This document shows positions 9,434 through 19,390 of a stretch of 37,833 nt of DNA, one piece after another. Under the pieces are notes generated by a model, which had not been told where the DNA came from, ran no database searches, and saw only the letters and a program-made list of their open reading frames with translations. Source of the stretch: Deltaproteobacteria bacterium (lineage in GTDB: Bacteria; Myxococcota_A; Polyangia; HGW-17; JAJRWW01); NCBI GenBank assembly GCA_029938605.1, contig JAOZUO010000071.1:1-37833 (forward strand), given 5' to 3'. The position numbers were made by a program, and so were the translations under genes. Position 1 is the first letter of the stretch, and each line of letters begins with the position of its first letter.

Positions 9434-9444
9434 CTCGCTCCGAC

Positions 9445-9472
9445 AATCCGGCCGAAGCTATCTCCGGATTTT
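9445..9472 (+). terminator. Intrinsic terminator after the kinase-like gene
   Basis: AATCCGG (9445-9451) pairs with CCGGATT (9464-9470), followed by further Ts (run TTTT at 9469-9472), 11 nt after the stop codon. Confidence 0.55.
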
Positions 9473-9528
9473 CAACCTGGGGGGCGCCTTCTGCAGCGCT
9501 GTGATTTGGCCCAGCCGCCTTAGGGCCC

Positions 9529-9798
9529 TTACGCTGCTAGCAGCGGCGCGAAATCGGACTCGGGCATCTCCTTGAGCCCGAGTCCGGCCAAAACCTCATT
9601 CATTACCGACAAGGTAACCTTGCCGGGAGCGGTGATCTCTACACCGATGGGGCGTCCGCCGCGCCCATAGTCCACCATCACGCCGGGCGCTGCCTGCACA
9701 GTTCTGTGAGCTCGCTGTCCCGGGCGACGCGGAAGGTAGTAGTAAGCAGCCATCGAACGGCCATGACGGAAAGTGATCTCCAGATAGGATTCCCTCAT
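9529..9798 (-). CDS. DUF2283-like protein, possible antitoxin partner
   Basis: 89 residues. The pattern MAAYYYL...APGVMVDYGRGGRPIGVEI matches the DUF2283 (YuzE-like) family, in which a short beta protein carries the sequence vDyd..G.vvGIEIL. Members are often encoded directly downstream of DUF4258-like genes and are thought, without firm proof, to be antitoxin-like partners. The ATG at 9798 has GGAGGAG 7 nt upstream; that ribosome binding site lies inside the end of the preceding gene, whose stop is 1 nt away, so translation is probably coupled. It ends before the palindrome GCTGCTAGCAGC and is convergent with the kinase-like gene. Confidence 0.7.
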   Translation of the reverse strand: MRESYLEITFRHGRSMAAYYYLPRRPGQRAHRTVQAAPGVMVDYGRGGRPIGVEITAPGKVTLSVMNEVLAGLGLKEMPESDFAPLLAA

Positions 9799-9799
9799 A

Positions 9800-10065
9800 T
9801 TAGATCTCCTCCAAGCCGTATGCGGTCACCACGACGAGCAGCTCAAACTCCTTGTCCGGCTCGACCACAACCTCCCAACTCCATCGATCGCGAGACGTTT
9901 CAATGACGAAACGGTCCTCCACGATATCCTCTCGAAAACCTGTTGCATCCTCGAGCATCGCTCGAAGGTCGACCTCGGTGAACTGGCGATCGACCAGCGC
10001 TTTGCAACGTGGGGGGTGATCTCCAGGTCCCAATCCCACCACTGTGGCCACGCTTGATCCGACAA
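9800..10065 (-). pseudogene. DUF4258-like gene with an apparent 1-nt deletion
   Basis: The best start is TTG at 10065, with AGGAG 7 nt upstream, giving MSDQAWPQWWDWDLEITPHVAKR, the N-terminus expected for this DUF4258-like family. The homology then jumps to another frame, DRQFTEVDLRAMLEDATGF...RFVIET...WEVVVEPD...LLVVVTAY, which runs to the stop at 9800. The break is at about 9985-9995: the minus strand reads AAG CGC TGG TCG ATC, while AAG CGC NTG GTC GAT CGC would restore K-R-(M/L)-V-D-R. One base seems to be missing. It is a pseudogene, a sequencing or assembly error, or (least likely) a programmed frameshift. If only the second frame were used, a TTG at 10090 would give 96 residues, but no ribosome binding site supports that. 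It precedes the DUF2283-like gene by 1 nt. Confidence 0.65.
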
Positions 10066-10104
10066 GTTCTCGCTCCTGTGGGTCGAACAACAGGCACTAC
10101 CATG

Positions 10105-10133
10105 ATCCTAGTTTGGAAGGGCCCAGGATTCAA
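10105..10133 (-). promoter_or_regulatory. Promoter of the DUF4258/DUF2283 pair
   Basis: On the minus strand TTGAAT (10133-10128), 17-nt spacer, TAGGAT (10110-10105), about 30 nt before the ribosome binding site of the TTG start at 10065. Confidence 0.5.
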
Positions 10134-10197
10134 GGGGCTTTCGTGGGAAGCGACAGTTCCCCGCCGCTGCAGCAAAAGGGAGTGGAAAAGACCGGCC

Positions 10198-10232
10198 CCC
10201 GCCCCTGCCGAAGGGAAATCCGCAGGGACGGG
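10198..10232 (-). terminator. Probable terminator of dnaK2
   Basis: An 11-bp stem (10222-10232 with 10198-10208) that is fully paired only when read on the minus strand, where one pair is U-G; on the plus strand it is a mismatch. It lies 20 nt after the dnaK2 stop. A short T-run (CTTTTCC) occurs some 10 nt further on, so it is not a textbook terminator. Confidence 0.45.
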
Positions 10233-10252
10233 AGGGGGTGATATGGAAAGGG

Positions 10253-12157
10253 TTATCTGACTTCGCTGTAGTCGGCGTCGATGACCTCGTCATTGGCCCC
10301 AGCTCCAGCTCCGCCAGCGTATTGGGCGGGCTGCGGCTCACCGGCGGTGGGTTGCTGCTGGCCGTAGGCCTGCTCGGCGAGGCGGTGCAACTTGGACTCG
10401 AGCTCGTCGTGCAACCGTTGCATCTCGTCGGAGGAGGCCTCATTTTTGATGGCCTCGTGGATGGACTTGCAAAGGTCTCCGATGGCCGTCTTGTCATCAT
10501 CGGTCATCGAGGCGCTCAGGGTGTCCATCTGCTTTTCCGCGGCAAAGGCGAGCTGCTCGGCGCGGTTGCGCAGATCCACCGCCTGTCGTCGGCGACTGTC
10601 GTCAGCGGCGTTGGATTCAGCGTCCGCCACGGCCTTGTCGATGTCCCCCTTAGACAGGTTGGACGAGGCGCTGATGGTCACCTGCTGCTCTTTGCCCGTG
10701 GCTTTGTCCACGGCCGAAACCTTCAGGATGCCGTTGGCGTCGATGTCGAAGCTCACCTCCACCTGGGGTGTACCTCGCGGCGCGGGGAGGATCCCCTCCA
10801 GATTGAACTGGGCGAGCAGCCGGTTGTCCGCGGCCATCTCCCGCTCCCCCTGCAAGACACGCAGGGTCACAGCGGGCTGGTTGTCGTCGGCCGTGGAGAA
10901 GATCTCGGCCTTGTGCGCCGGGATCGTCGTGTTGCGCTCCATGAGCCGGGTCATGACGCCGCCCAGGGTTTCGATCCCCAGAGAGAGCGGCGTGACGTCC
11001 AGCAGGAGCACGTCGGTCATCTGCCCCCCGAGGATCCCTCCCTGAACAGCCGCCCCCAGAGCCACCACCTCGTCGGGATTCACCGACTGGTTCGGCTCGG
11101 ACCCGGTGAGCTCGGTGACCATGGTCTTCACCGCCGGGATCCGCGTGGATCCGCCCACCAGAAGCACCTCGTCGATGTCTCCGGAGGCGAGGCCCGCATC
11201 CTTCAGGGCGCCCTGCACCGGTTTTTTACAACGAGCCACAAGATCTTCTGTGAGCTGGTCGAACTTCGCCCGGGTGAGACGCATCTCCAGGTGACGAGGC
11301 CCGCTGGCATCCGCCGTGATGAACGGCAGGGAGATCCGCGTCTCGGCGGTGGTGGAGAGCTCGCATTTGGCCTTCTCCGCTCCCTCGGTGAGGCGCTGTA
11401 GCGCCTGGTTGTCGCTGAGCAGGTCGATGCCCGTGTCAGCCTTGAACTCGCCGGCCAGATAGACCACCAGGGCGCGATCGAAGTCGTCGCCCCCCAGGTG
11501 GGTATCGCCGGCGGTGGCCAGCACCTCCACTACGCCGTCCCCGATATCGAGCACGGACACGTCAAAGGTCCCGCCCCCCAGATCGAAGACCACCACCTTC
11601 CGGCTCTGGCCGGCGTTGGACAGCCCATAGGCCAGGGCGGCGGCCGTGGGCTCGTTCACGATGCGCAACACGTTGAGCCCAGCGATCTTGCCCGCGTCCT
11701 TGGTGGCCTGGCGTTGGGAGTCGTTGAAGTAGGCCGGCACGGTGATCACTACGTCGGTGACCTTCTCGCCGAGGTACTCCTCGGCGTCGGCTACCAGCTT
11801 ACGCAGCACCTGGGCCGACACCTCCTCCGGGGAGGTATCCTTGCCGGCCACGTCGAAGCGGACTGCACCTCCTACCCCCTGCTTCACGGTGAAGGGCAGC
11901 TCCCGGGACTCGGCGTCTACCTCGCCCCACTTGCGACCCACGAAGCGCTTGGCCGAAAAGATCGTACGCTCGGGGTTCATGACCGCCTGGCGCTTTGCCA
12001 CCTGGCCCACCAACCGCTCGCCGTCCTCGGCAAAGGCCACCACCGAAGGCGTGGTCCTCCCGCCCTCAGCGTTCACCAGCACCTTGGGCTCACTGCCCTC
12101 GAGCACGGCGATGACGGAGTTTGTAGTTCCGAGATCGATTCCAATTGTCTTTGCCAT
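10253..12157 (-). CDS. dnaK: Chaperone protein DnaK (Hsp70), second copy
   Basis: 634 residues from the ATG at 12157, which has AGAGG 7 nt upstream; the frame is open nine codons further to an ATG at 12184, but DnaK proteins begin MAK(T/I)[10 protein letters not shown] as here. Signatures are intact: [69 protein letters not shown], and the end [11 protein letters not shown]. It differs clearly from DnaK1 (for example [19 protein letters not shown] against [19 protein letters not shown]), so the two are old paralogues or one was acquired, not a fresh duplication. Multiple DnaKs are common in myxobacteria and often have special roles. No co-chaperone is adjacent. Confidence 0.96.
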   Translation of the reverse strand: MAKTIGIDLGTTNSVIAVLEGSEPKVLVNAEGGRTTPSVVAFAEDGERLVGQVAKRQAVMNPERTIFSAKRFVGRKWGEVDAESRELPFTVKQGVGGAVRFDVAGKDTSPEEVSAQVLRKLVADAEEYLGEKVTDVVITVPAYFNDSQRQATKDAGKIAGLNVLRIVNEPTAAALAYGLSNAGQSRKVVVFDLGGGTFDVSVLDIGDGVVEVLATAGDTHLGGDDFDRALVVYLAGEFKADTGIDLLSDNQALQRLTEGAEKAKCELSTTAETRISLPFITADASGPRHLEMRLTRAKFDQLTEDLVARCKKPVQGALKDAGLASGDIDEVLLVGGSTRIPAVKTMVTELTGSEPNQSVNPDEVVALGAAVQGGILGGQMTDVLLLDVTPLSLGIETLGGVMTRLMERNTTIPAHKAEIFSTADDNQPAVTLRVLQGEREMAADNRLLAQFNLEGILPAPRGTPQVEVSFDIDANGILKVSAVDKATGKEQQVTISASSNLSKGDIDKAVADAESNAADDSRRRQAVDLRNRAEQLAFAAEKQMDTLSASMTDDDKTAIGDLCKSIHEAIKNEASSDEMQRLHDELESKLHRLAEQAYGQQQPTAGEPQPAQYAGGAGAGANDEVIDADYSEVR

Positions 12158-12344
12158 CTGAAAACCTCTTGGTGTTAGTTGCATGTCCCGAAAGGGGCGA
12201 AGGCGCTATGCCCCCCATGACGGCCGAACAACGTGCCAGACAAACCTGTGCACAATTGCCGTCCGCTCCCCGTTGCCGATGTCGTCTTTCGATTACTCGG
12301 CCGGTGCCGTAGAAGAGTTGGCTCTTAGGGCCACCACAACAACA

Positions 12345-12372
12345 AATATAAGTCGATATGCCGGTTCGTCAA
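12345..12372 (-). promoter_or_regulatory. Promoter of dnaK2
   Basis: On the minus strand TTGACG (12372-12367), 16-nt spacer, TATATT (12350-12345), about 185 nt before the ATG, so the mRNA would have a long leader. Nothing else is recognised in the 284-nt gap 12158-12441. Confidence 0.5.
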
Positions 12373-12441
12373 GGGACGCGCCGGTTCACCAGACCGCCGA
12401 TGGCACGGCCCACAGACGCCTAGGAGCCAGCATCCGGGAGA

Positions 12442-13413
12442 TCAGAAAGGGCAGGTGATGTCGCCACACGCGGCCCCTACTGTGGGACCGGAGTTGCTCG
12501 GGCAGTGCCAGTCCTCGGTGCCACCCTTGTAGTGCAAGATGTGCTGATAGCCCATCAACTCCGCCGCGACGGAAGCCTCCTCGGAGGCCACGCACGCCTT
12601 GTTGACGCAGTAGAAGATCAGCACGTCGACAGACAGGTCCGGGGCGACATCCAACAGGAGCTGGCCGCCGTCGATGAGCTCCCCGTCGTAGTAGAAATCG
12701 TAGGTGTCTAAGTTGGTGGCGTCCTGAATGTGACACCCATCGTAGTAGGCGGCTTCGTTGGTGTCGATGAGGAAAATATCCACCGTGGGCGGGTAGTACA
12801 GCCTCATGACGCCCTCGTAGGAGATGTCCTGGAACCATCCCTCGGCCCGCCAGTCCTCGATGCCACCCACGATTCGGTAGAGGTTGTCAAAGCCGAGCAC
12901 CCAGGCGGCCTCAGCCACGGCCAACACCGAGGCGTCGTCGGTGCCGTAGCCGTAGAAGACCAGCGGGTTGTGCACCGATGACACCGCCCAGTCGAGGTAG
13001 CCACCGTTGTCGGTAATGGCCGCACCGTCCCACCAGTCGCCTACGTTGGAACAGAAGGTCTCCCCCGGGATGCGCGCGTTCTGACACTCGGCCTCGGTGC
13101 GCAGATCGATGTTCGTCTCGCCGACCTGACCCATGTGGTCCTCGCGATACTGCTGCACCGTGATGTCTCGCACCGGGGAGCAAGCGATGCCGAGGCAGTC
13201 CCGCTCACAGTTGGTGCAGTCCTCACCACCGGTCTCGTCGCACACGCCGTCCCCGCAGGGGTTCACGTCCGCGTCGACATCGGCGTCCACCTCCGAGTCC
13301 CGTTGGGGAGGCCCGGCGTCGTTGTCATTGGTGTTGACGCCCCCTTGGGGGCAACCCGCTGTACTCAAACCCAAAACAAAGACTACGACAAGCAACGGTA
13401 CTTTTTGAAACAC
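12442..13413 (-). CDS. Lipoprotein with two rhodanese-like domains
   Basis: The GTG at 13413 is preferred (GTGAGG 6 nt upstream); a GTG at 13425 would add four residues. A signal peptide ends in the lipobox LSTAGC, so this is a lipoprotein, and an Asp-rich linker with a myxobacterial-style Cys motif (CGDGVCDETGGEDCTNCERDC) follows. Two rhodanese-like domains come next. The first (ITVQQYRED...IDLRTEAEC...RIVGGIEDWRAEGW) has FYGYGTDDAS where the active-site loop should be and so lacks the catalytic Cys. The second (LIDTNEAAYYDG...LIFYCVNKACVASEEA...HYKGGTEDW) has a candidate Cys. Rhodaneses transfer sulfane sulfur; here a periplasmic or surface role is inferred. It is divergent from the PDZ-thioredoxin gene, which suggests a shared sulfur/redox theme. 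Confidence 0.75.
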   Translation of the reverse strand: MFQKVPLLVVVFVLGLSTAGCPQGGVNTNDNDAGPPQRDSEVDADVDADVNPCGDGVCDETGGEDCTNCERDCLGIACSPVRDITVQQYREDHMGQVGETNIDLRTEAECQNARIPGETFCSNVGDWWDGAAITDNGGYLDWAVSSVHNPLVFYGYGTDDASVLAVAEAAWVLGFDNLYRIVGGIEDWRAEGWFQDISYEGVMRLYYPPTVDIFLIDTNEAAYYDGCHIQDATNLDTYDFYYDGELIDGGQLLLDVAPDLSVDVLIFYCVNKACVASEEASVAAELMGYQHILHYKGGTEDWHCPSNSGPTVGAACGDITCPF

Positions 13414-13454
13414 GAATGACCTCACTCAAATTAATATCCCATCTCAACACTTCG

Positions 13455-13484
13455 ATTTTATGAGCGGATCCCTATCCGGGTCAA
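13455..13484 (-). promoter_or_regulatory. Promoter of the rhodanese-like lipoprotein gene
   Basis: On the minus strand TTGACC (13484-13479), 18-nt spacer, TAAAAT (13460-13455), about 40 nt before the start codon. Confidence 0.5.
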
Positions 13485-13606
13485 GGGGCGATGGAGATCA
13501 TAGAAGAAAAACGGGCCTTGAACGTCAAAGAAGCTGAGGTTATTGATCTTGCGTACGCTATACCTGAGAAGGTTTGCGCAGGAACAATGTTCTCAAGGAG
13601 CCAATC

Positions 13607-14395
13607 ATGCAGCGAACGAGATTTCTGGCCGGAATGATGGGAGTGGGCCTGGGGGCCCTGTTTCTCCTGGCTGCGAGCGCCACCGCCGAGGCTCGGCCCT
13701 GGGCGGGCTTCACCATGTCCACCGCCGCCGGCGGCGTCCGGGTGGGTCGGGTGATCCCCACATCGCCGGCGGCCAAGGCTGGACTCAAAAGCGGCGACGT
13801 GATCCAGAAGATCAACGGTCGCTTGGTGAACAGTCCCCAGCAGGTGATCAGCATCACCAGCCGCACCAAGCCCGGCCGCACCCTACGCATCCGACTCCAG
13901 CGCGGCGGCCGCACCCTGACCAAGTGGTTGCGGCTGGTAAAGGCGCCCGGCGCCGCTACACTGCTGAGGCTCTATTGGCTGAACCAACGCGCCCCGGGCT
14001 TCACCGCGCCCTTGATCAACCGTAGCGGCAGCAAGTCCCTGGCCTCCCTGCGGGGAAAACCGGTAATCCTCTACTTCTGGGCGTCCTGGTGCGACTCCTG
14101 CAAGCTCAACTTCCCGAAGCTCAAGCGCCTACACGCAACCTACGCCCAAAAGGGCCTGGTCATCTTCTCCTTCTCCCAGGACAAGCGGGCCTCCAAGACC
14201 CGCAAGACCCTCAAGCTCCTCAACCTGCCCTTTCTGGTGGGACACAACTACAGAAACCGCATCGGCAAGAAGTTCAACTCCAACAAGATCCCGACCCTCA
14301 TCGCCATCGATCGCAAGGGCATCATCCGAGACCTCATCCGAGGCTCAAGCTTCAGCTACGGGCGACTCACCCGGCTCATGCGAAAGCTGAAGTAG
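13607..14395 (+). CDS. Secreted PDZ-thioredoxin (TlpA-like) fusion protein
   Basis: 262 residues from the ATG at 13607, with AAGGAG 7 nt upstream; the frame opens 33 nt earlier but lacks a signal there. A signal peptide (MQRTRFLAGMMGVGLGALFLL...) ends near AEA-R. Residues about 36-110 form a PDZ domain (GGVRVGRVIPTSPAAKAGL, SGDVIQKINGRLV). Residues about 128-260 form a thioredoxin/AhpC-TSA (TlpA-like) domain with redox Cys162 and Cys165 in WCDSC and the cis-Pro segment KIPTLIAID. It would work in the periplasm as a thiol reductant or oxidase steered to a partner by the PDZ domain. The protein is very rich in Lys/Arg. Fusions in this order are unusual; TlpA-like proteins normally stand alone. 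It is convergent with the Rrf2 gene. Confidence 0.82.
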   Translation: MQRTRFLAGMMGVGLGALFLLAASATAEARPWAGFTMSTAAGGVRVGRVIPTSPAAKAGLKSGDVIQKINGRLVNSPQQVISITSRTKPGRTLRIRLQRGGRTLTKWLRLVKAPGAATLLRLYWLNQRAPGFTAPLINRSGSKSLASLRGKPVILYFWASWCDSCKLNFPKLKRLHATYAQKGLVIFSFSQDKRASKTRKTLKLLNLPFLVGHNYRNRIGKKFNSNKIPTLIAIDRKGIIRDLIRGSSFSYGRLTRLMRKLK

Positions 14396-14431
14396 CACGC
14401 TGTCCCCTTAGGACGTCGACTCGACCAGAGC

Positions 14432-14881
14432 CTACTTTCCGCGGGGGGTGCAGAAAGGCGGATCGGCGTCCAGTGTCGACTGGTCCGCCACGAGATCCGC
14501 GAGGGTCACACCTTCGAGGGTGTCGCGGATGGCCGTCTCCAGTCGGAGCCAGAGACGCTGGGCCGCGCACACGGCAGACCGATCGCACAGCTCCGGACTC
14601 TGGCAGCACTCCACCGGCGCCAGCGCTCCCTCCAGGGCCTCCACGATCTCGCTTACGCGGATCTCCTCCGGCGCCCGGGTGAGCAAAAAGCCCCCCGCCG
14701 CCCCTCGGATGGCTCTGACCAGACCCGCCAACTTGAGGGAGGTGAAGATGATATCCAGATACTTCTTGGATATCTGCTGTTTTTCCGCGATTTTACGAAC
14801 CATGAGGGGACCCGATGAGCCGAAAGAAGCCAGCTCGATCATCGCCCGCAGTCCGTATCTTGTCCGAGTAGAAAGTTTCAT
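14432..14881 (-). CDS. Rrf2 family transcriptional regulator (IscR-like, Fe-S type)
   Basis: 149 residues: a winged helix-turn-helix (MKLSTRTRYGLRAMIELA, then IAEKQQISKKYLDIIFTSLKLAGLVRAIRG and AGGFLLTR) followed by a Cys cluster, Cys92, 93, 99 and 105 (ECCQSPELCDRSAVC). In IscR the [2Fe-2S] cluster is held by Cys92, 98 and 104, so this protein very probably carries a cluster and senses iron-sulfur status, oxygen or NO. No isc, suf or other target operon is adjacent. The nearest genes are the thiol-redox PDZ-thioredoxin gene (convergent) and, upstream, asnS on the same strand. Confidence 0.88.
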   Translation of the reverse strand: MKLSTRTRYGLRAMIELASFGSSGPLMVRKIAEKQQISKKYLDIIFTSLKLAGLVRAIRGAAGGFLLTRAPEEIRVSEIVEALEGALAPVECCQSPELCDRSAVCAAQRLWLRLETAIRDTLEGVTLADLVADQSTLDADPPFCTPRGK

Positions 14882-15055
14882 GAGTTGGCTCCAAATACCG
14901 CATAAGAACTAGCACATTCACAAAAAAAAGCGAGAGGGTGGACTAAGTTCCATCACAAAGGACAAGGTTTCTCTGAATCGACCGCGCAAACAACCGCCTG
15001 CACAACTCCGTCGAAACTCCTAACGCCAGCGATAAATGCACCGCCCGGCGGCGGT

Positions 15056-15073
15056 CGGCGACGAATGTCGCCG
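15056..15073. repeat. GC-rich hairpin between asnS and the Rrf2 gene
   Basis: CGGCGAC (15056-15062), loop GAAT, GTCGCCG (15067-15073). It overlaps an alternative stem GCCCGGCG/CGCCGGGC, so two mutually exclusive folds are possible. There is no T-run. It is followed on the plus strand by a run of Gs. Confidence 0.4.
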
Positions 15074-15110
15074 GGCTGAGGGGGGGGGCCCCGCATGAAT
15101 TTATTTCACG

Positions 15111-15144
15111 CTATAGAGGGGAACCGCAGAGTTCCCCTCTATAG
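15111..15144 (-). terminator. 14-bp perfect palindromic hairpin abutting the asnS stop codon
   Basis: CTATAGAGGGGAAC (15111-15124), 6-nt loop, GTTCCCCTCTATAG (15131-15144); the asnS stop codon occupies 15145-15147, so no base separates them. A T-run is lacking (CGTGAAATAAATTC follows on the minus strand), so it may protect the 3' end rather than terminate by itself. Confidence 0.55.
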
Positions 15145-16536
<1,392 letters not shown>

Positions 16537-16581
16537 GGGCTATCCTTCTACTTTCTGTTGCAATGGATTCTGCGGTTGTTG

Positions 16582-17220
16582 CTAACCATACAGCGGATAG
16601 AGCTCTGAGCGGTTGCCGCCGATGCCGAGCCCCCAGGCCAGGATCGGCGTGCCGCTGTCGCAGCAGACCCGCACCACCGAGGGCCTGCCCAACCCGAAGG
16701 CGTCCTCGGTCATGACGACTTGATGACGCCCCAGGGAGATGGGCTCCTGCAGCGGTCGGTAGGGCTCGCCGCTGGGAGCGACCTCCACTGTGGCCCGCAC
16801 CTCGGAAGCGTAGGGATTGGCCAACAGCAGGTGAAACTTGTCACCGATGCCGATGGTAGCGTGGAGCTGCGTACCCACCGCGTAGGCCAGGGGCCGCAGC
16901 AACGCACAAGAGGTCATGCCCTTGCCGATGATCAACGCCGAGGCGGTGAGCAGGGCGTTGCGCGCGCCCTGCACCGATACGAGCCCCACCATGTTCGAGC
17001 CCACGAAGCGCGACAGGTTGTCGGACTTGGCGTCTCCTCGAGTAGTGATGGAACCGCGCTCCGGCACATCCATGAAGCGCCGGCACAGCACCTGGTCGCC
17101 GTGGCTGTCGAAGACCTCCACCTCCACGTCGGTGACCTCATTGCCCAGGTGGGTGAACAGAGCGTCCACCCGGGTGGTGTGGGAGAAAGGGAAATAGAAT
17201 GTTCGACCGAGAACAGGCAT
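16582..17220 (-). CDS. Conserved-looking protein of unknown function upstream of asnS
   Basis: 212 residues from the ATG at 17220, which has GGAG 6 nt upstream; an in-frame ATG at 17253 is possible but lacks a good site. No signal peptide or membrane segment is seen. The sequence is beta-rich with many short hydrophobic strands (RTFYFPFSHTTRVDALFTHLGN, DVEVEVFDSHGD, KFHLLLANPYASEVRATVEVAP, SVVRVCCDSGTPILAWGLGIGGNR), which suggests a beta-sandwich. I do not recognise the family. It lies 45 nt upstream of asnS in the same direction and is divergent from the lipoprotein gene at 17377. Confidence 0.7.
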   Translation of the reverse strand: MPVLGRTFYFPFSHTTRVDALFTHLGNEVTDVEVEVFDSHGDQVLCRRFMDVPERGSITTRGDAKSDNLSRFVGSNMVGLVSVQGARNALLTASALIIGKGMTSCALLRPLAYAVGTQLHATIGIGDKFHLLLANPYASEVRATVEVAPSGEPYRPLQEPISLGRHQVVMTEDAFGLGRPSVVRVCCDSGTPILAWGLGIGGNRSELYPLYG

Positions 17221-17376
17221 TGACGACTCCGCATCCGCGCTGCAGGGGATCATGCCGCGCGAGCCGGAGTTTGTCTACTCAGGATCGGTGGGTGATCAAC
17301 GATTGCGCGCCTCCATGGGCTCTGGCATGGTCGGGGTACTGCTCCGAAGCCCGAAGAACGGAAGGAAGACGTTGTC

Positions 17377-17775
17377 ATGAGATTGCACAGCAGCACGGTA
17401 TCGGCGTTGGTTCTGGGAACCTTGTTCCTGCTCGCGGCAGGGTGCAAGGGCTCGGACTTTGACGACGGGGCGGACTGCGGCAACGCCCTGGCCGAGCCCG
17501 GCGAGCTGTGTGACGCCACGGATCTCGCCGGACAAACCTGCCTGAGCCAGGGCTTCGCGGGAGGGACGTTGGCCTGCGACAACGACTGCGGGGGATTTGA
17601 CACGAGCGGCTGCGGGGCGGCGGTGTGCGGCGACGGACTGGTGGAGTCTACCGAGGTGTGTGACGGCTCGAACACCAATGGCGAGACCTGCTCCACCATG
17701 GGGTACTCCAGCGGCACCTTGACTTGTCAGGCGGGCTGCACGGCCTTTAATATTTCGGACTGCTCCAACGACTAA
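17377..17775 (+). CDS. Small lipoprotein with myxobacterial Cys-rich repeats
   Basis: 132 residues. A lipoprotein signal peptide ends in LLAAGC (Cys23). The mature part has two Cys-rich repeats of the form C-G-(N/D)...E-x-C-D...G-x-TC...G-F/Y...GTL-x-C...C...F-(D/N)-x-S-x-C, the first at about residues 33-80 and the second at 83-130. This repeat, related to the DUF4215/myxococcal Cys-rich repeat, occurs in surface proteins of myxobacteria and is probably disulfide-bonded. The same repeat appears in the gene at 32266. The start has GGAAG about 9 nt upstream. Convergent with the FadL-like gene. Role at the cell surface unknown. Confidence 0.75.
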   Translation: MRLHSSTVSALVLGTLFLLAAGCKGSDFDDGADCGNALAEPGELCDATDLAGQTCLSQGFAGGTLACDNDCGGFDTSGCGAAVCGDGLVESTEVCDGSNTNGETCSTMGYSSGTLTCQAGCTAFNISDCSND

Positions 17776-17802
17776 TTTCGAGGGATAGGGAGAGGTGGGC
17801 GG

Positions 17803-19386
17803 TTACTTCTTGGTGCGGCCCTTTTTGATCTCGCGTACCAGCTCGTCGAACCGCACCGTCAAGCCCAGGGACATGGCCACAAAAGAGCCGCTGTACGAGC
17901 CGCGAGCCATGTCCGAGCTCTCGGGAGAGGCGGAGGGATCGGCGCAGCGGGCCGGATCTGGCGGGTTGAAGGCGTCGATGGGGGTGAGGCAGGAGTGGTC
18001 CACCTGACGCTTGGTGCTAAAGCTCCAGGGCTTCCACCGCTCGCCCGTGCCATTCCAAATGTAGGCAAAGCCCAGGTGCAGGTCCATGCCCATGATGCGA
18101 TAGCTCATGCCGCCGAAGACACCGACCCGGGCCCATGCGGCGTAGTCCAGGCGCGTGTACTCCAAGGGCGAGGCGTCGTTGCCGTAGTACGTGCCCAGGC
18201 GGAAGGTCAGCCAACCACCGCCAAGCTTCCGGGGCACCGTGAACGAGCCACCCAGCCGGTACTCCACCACGTCCTGGTAGTGGTGCGGCAGGGCGAAGAC
18301 CTCCATGGGTGTACCCAACATGCGAGCGTTTAGCTGGGTGTCGAAGGACCGGATGGACGACCACCGCTCGTAGACGAGATCGAATTCGATGTCCACCAGG
18401 TCCGGCGCGTTCTTGTGGCCCTTGATCTTCCAAGCGTACCGGACGCCCATGCGCAGGGCCAACGGCAGCTCGGTGACGAGCCCGGCCTTGTGCTTGGTGG
18501 GACACCAGTTGTCCTGGGAGGCGTCGTCGCAGGTGCGCCCCCACTCGATGACACTGCCCATGGAGGAGTAGCTGGCCGGCATATTGACCCAGGCGTCTCC
18601 CTTGGTGTCGGCCCTCACGGGCAGCCGCACGGAGGCCCCCAGGAACAGCCCCTTGAAGGGGTTGGCCAGGACTGAGAGTATCCCCGTGTAGGCGATGCCC
18701 TTGGTGTCGATATGAAAGCCGATGTCCGCGTCCGGGTCGTAGTCCGGCTGCAGGGGCACGAACACGGAGTAGTCCACTCGCGCGTAAACGACCTGCAGCG
18801 CCGCGCCGAAGGAGAGCCAGTCCACCGGCCGATAAGCCGCCGCCAGGGTGAAAAATATCACGACGACGTTCAGGTTCTCCACGTCGTAACGCGTGGGGCC
18901 GGGGGCGCGCACGTTGCGGCCCTCGGTATCCTGCACGTTCACCGACATGGGGAACTCCCGCCGCCCCACGGCGTGGGGACCGTAGCCGCCGAAGGCAAAG
19001 GTCCAGCGCTTGAGGCCGAAGTCGGCGGTGGCCGCAACCATGGGGATGTAGAAGGCACCGTCGAGGTTCCGACACACCTCGGGATAGGGCTGCCCCGCAT
19101 AGGTGTACGGGCCGGGAGCCCCCGGGTAGGTGCCGGCTCGCTGGACGCAGACATTCTGCCGCAGGAGGTTGTTGTCCAGGGTGAAGCTGTAGCCCCGCTG
19201 GAAACCCAGCCCGGCGGGGTTGAGCACGATGGCCGTGGGATCATCCGCCTTGGCCGTAAAGGCGCCTCCCCGCCCCAGGGATCGCGTCCCGTTGTCGGGC
19301 CACTCCATCCCCCCGGCGTGGGCGTCAGGATGCCCCAATCCGACCACGAGCATCACACCAATAAATCCACACAGAACACGCTTCAA
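17803..19386 (-). CDS. Outer-membrane transport protein, FadL/OmpP1 family
   Basis: 527 residues with a signal peptide (MKRVLCGFIGVMLVVGLGHPDAHA-G). The mature N-terminus NGTRSLGRGGAFTAKADDPTAIVLNPAGL is the FadL/OmpP1/TodX signature: the N-terminal hatch segment that plugs a 14-strand barrel importing long-chain fatty acids or other hydrophobic compounds. Alternating amphipathic strands continue to the end. The start is TTG, supported by AGGAG 9 nt upstream. The TTG lies only 4 nt after the mnmG stop, so the two are translationally coupled even though their functions differ. It is 28 nt from, and convergent with, the Cys-rich lipoprotein gene. Substrate not predictable. Confidence 0.85.
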   Translation of the reverse strand: MKRVLCGFIGVMLVVGLGHPDAHAGGMEWPDNGTRSLGRGGAFTAKADDPTAIVLNPAGLGFQRGYSFTLDNNLLRQNVCVQRAGTYPGAPGPYTYAGQPYPEVCRNLDGAFYIPMVAATADFGLKRWTFAFGGYGPHAVGRREFPMSVNVQDTEGRNVRAPGPTRYDVENLNVVVIFFTLAAAYRPVDWLSFGAALQVVYARVDYSVFVPLQPDYDPDADIGFHIDTKGIAYTGILSVLANPFKGLFLGASVRLPVRADTKGDAWVNMPASYSSMGSVIEWGRTCDDASQDNWCPTKHKAGLVTELPLALRMGVRYAWKIKGHKNAPDLVDIEFDLVYERWSSIRSFDTQLNARMLGTPMEVFALPHHYQDVVEYRLGGSFTVPRKLGGGWLTFRLGTYYGNDASPLEYTRLDYAAWARVGVFGGMSYRIMGMDLHLGFAYIWNGTGERWKPWSFSTKRQVDHSCLTPIDAFNPPDPARCADPSASPESSDMARGSYSGSFVAMSLGLTVRFDELVREIKKGRTKK

Positions 19387-19390
19387 CGGC

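Noticed and set aside
10066..10090. Upstream TTG start giving an intact 96-residue DUF4258-like protein
   Set aside because: It has no ribosome binding site, and the sequence it adds replaces the family-type N-terminus found in the neighbouring frame, so a frameshift explains the data better.
10238..11401. Long open frame antisense to dnaK2
   Set aside because: Shadow of dnaK2; low-complexity His/Gly/Arg-rich translation without homology.
12183..12458. 91-codon plus-strand frame between dnaK2 and the rhodanese-like gene
   Set aside because: No ribosome binding site, overlaps the probable dnaK2 promoter, and runs into the 3' end of the opposite gene.
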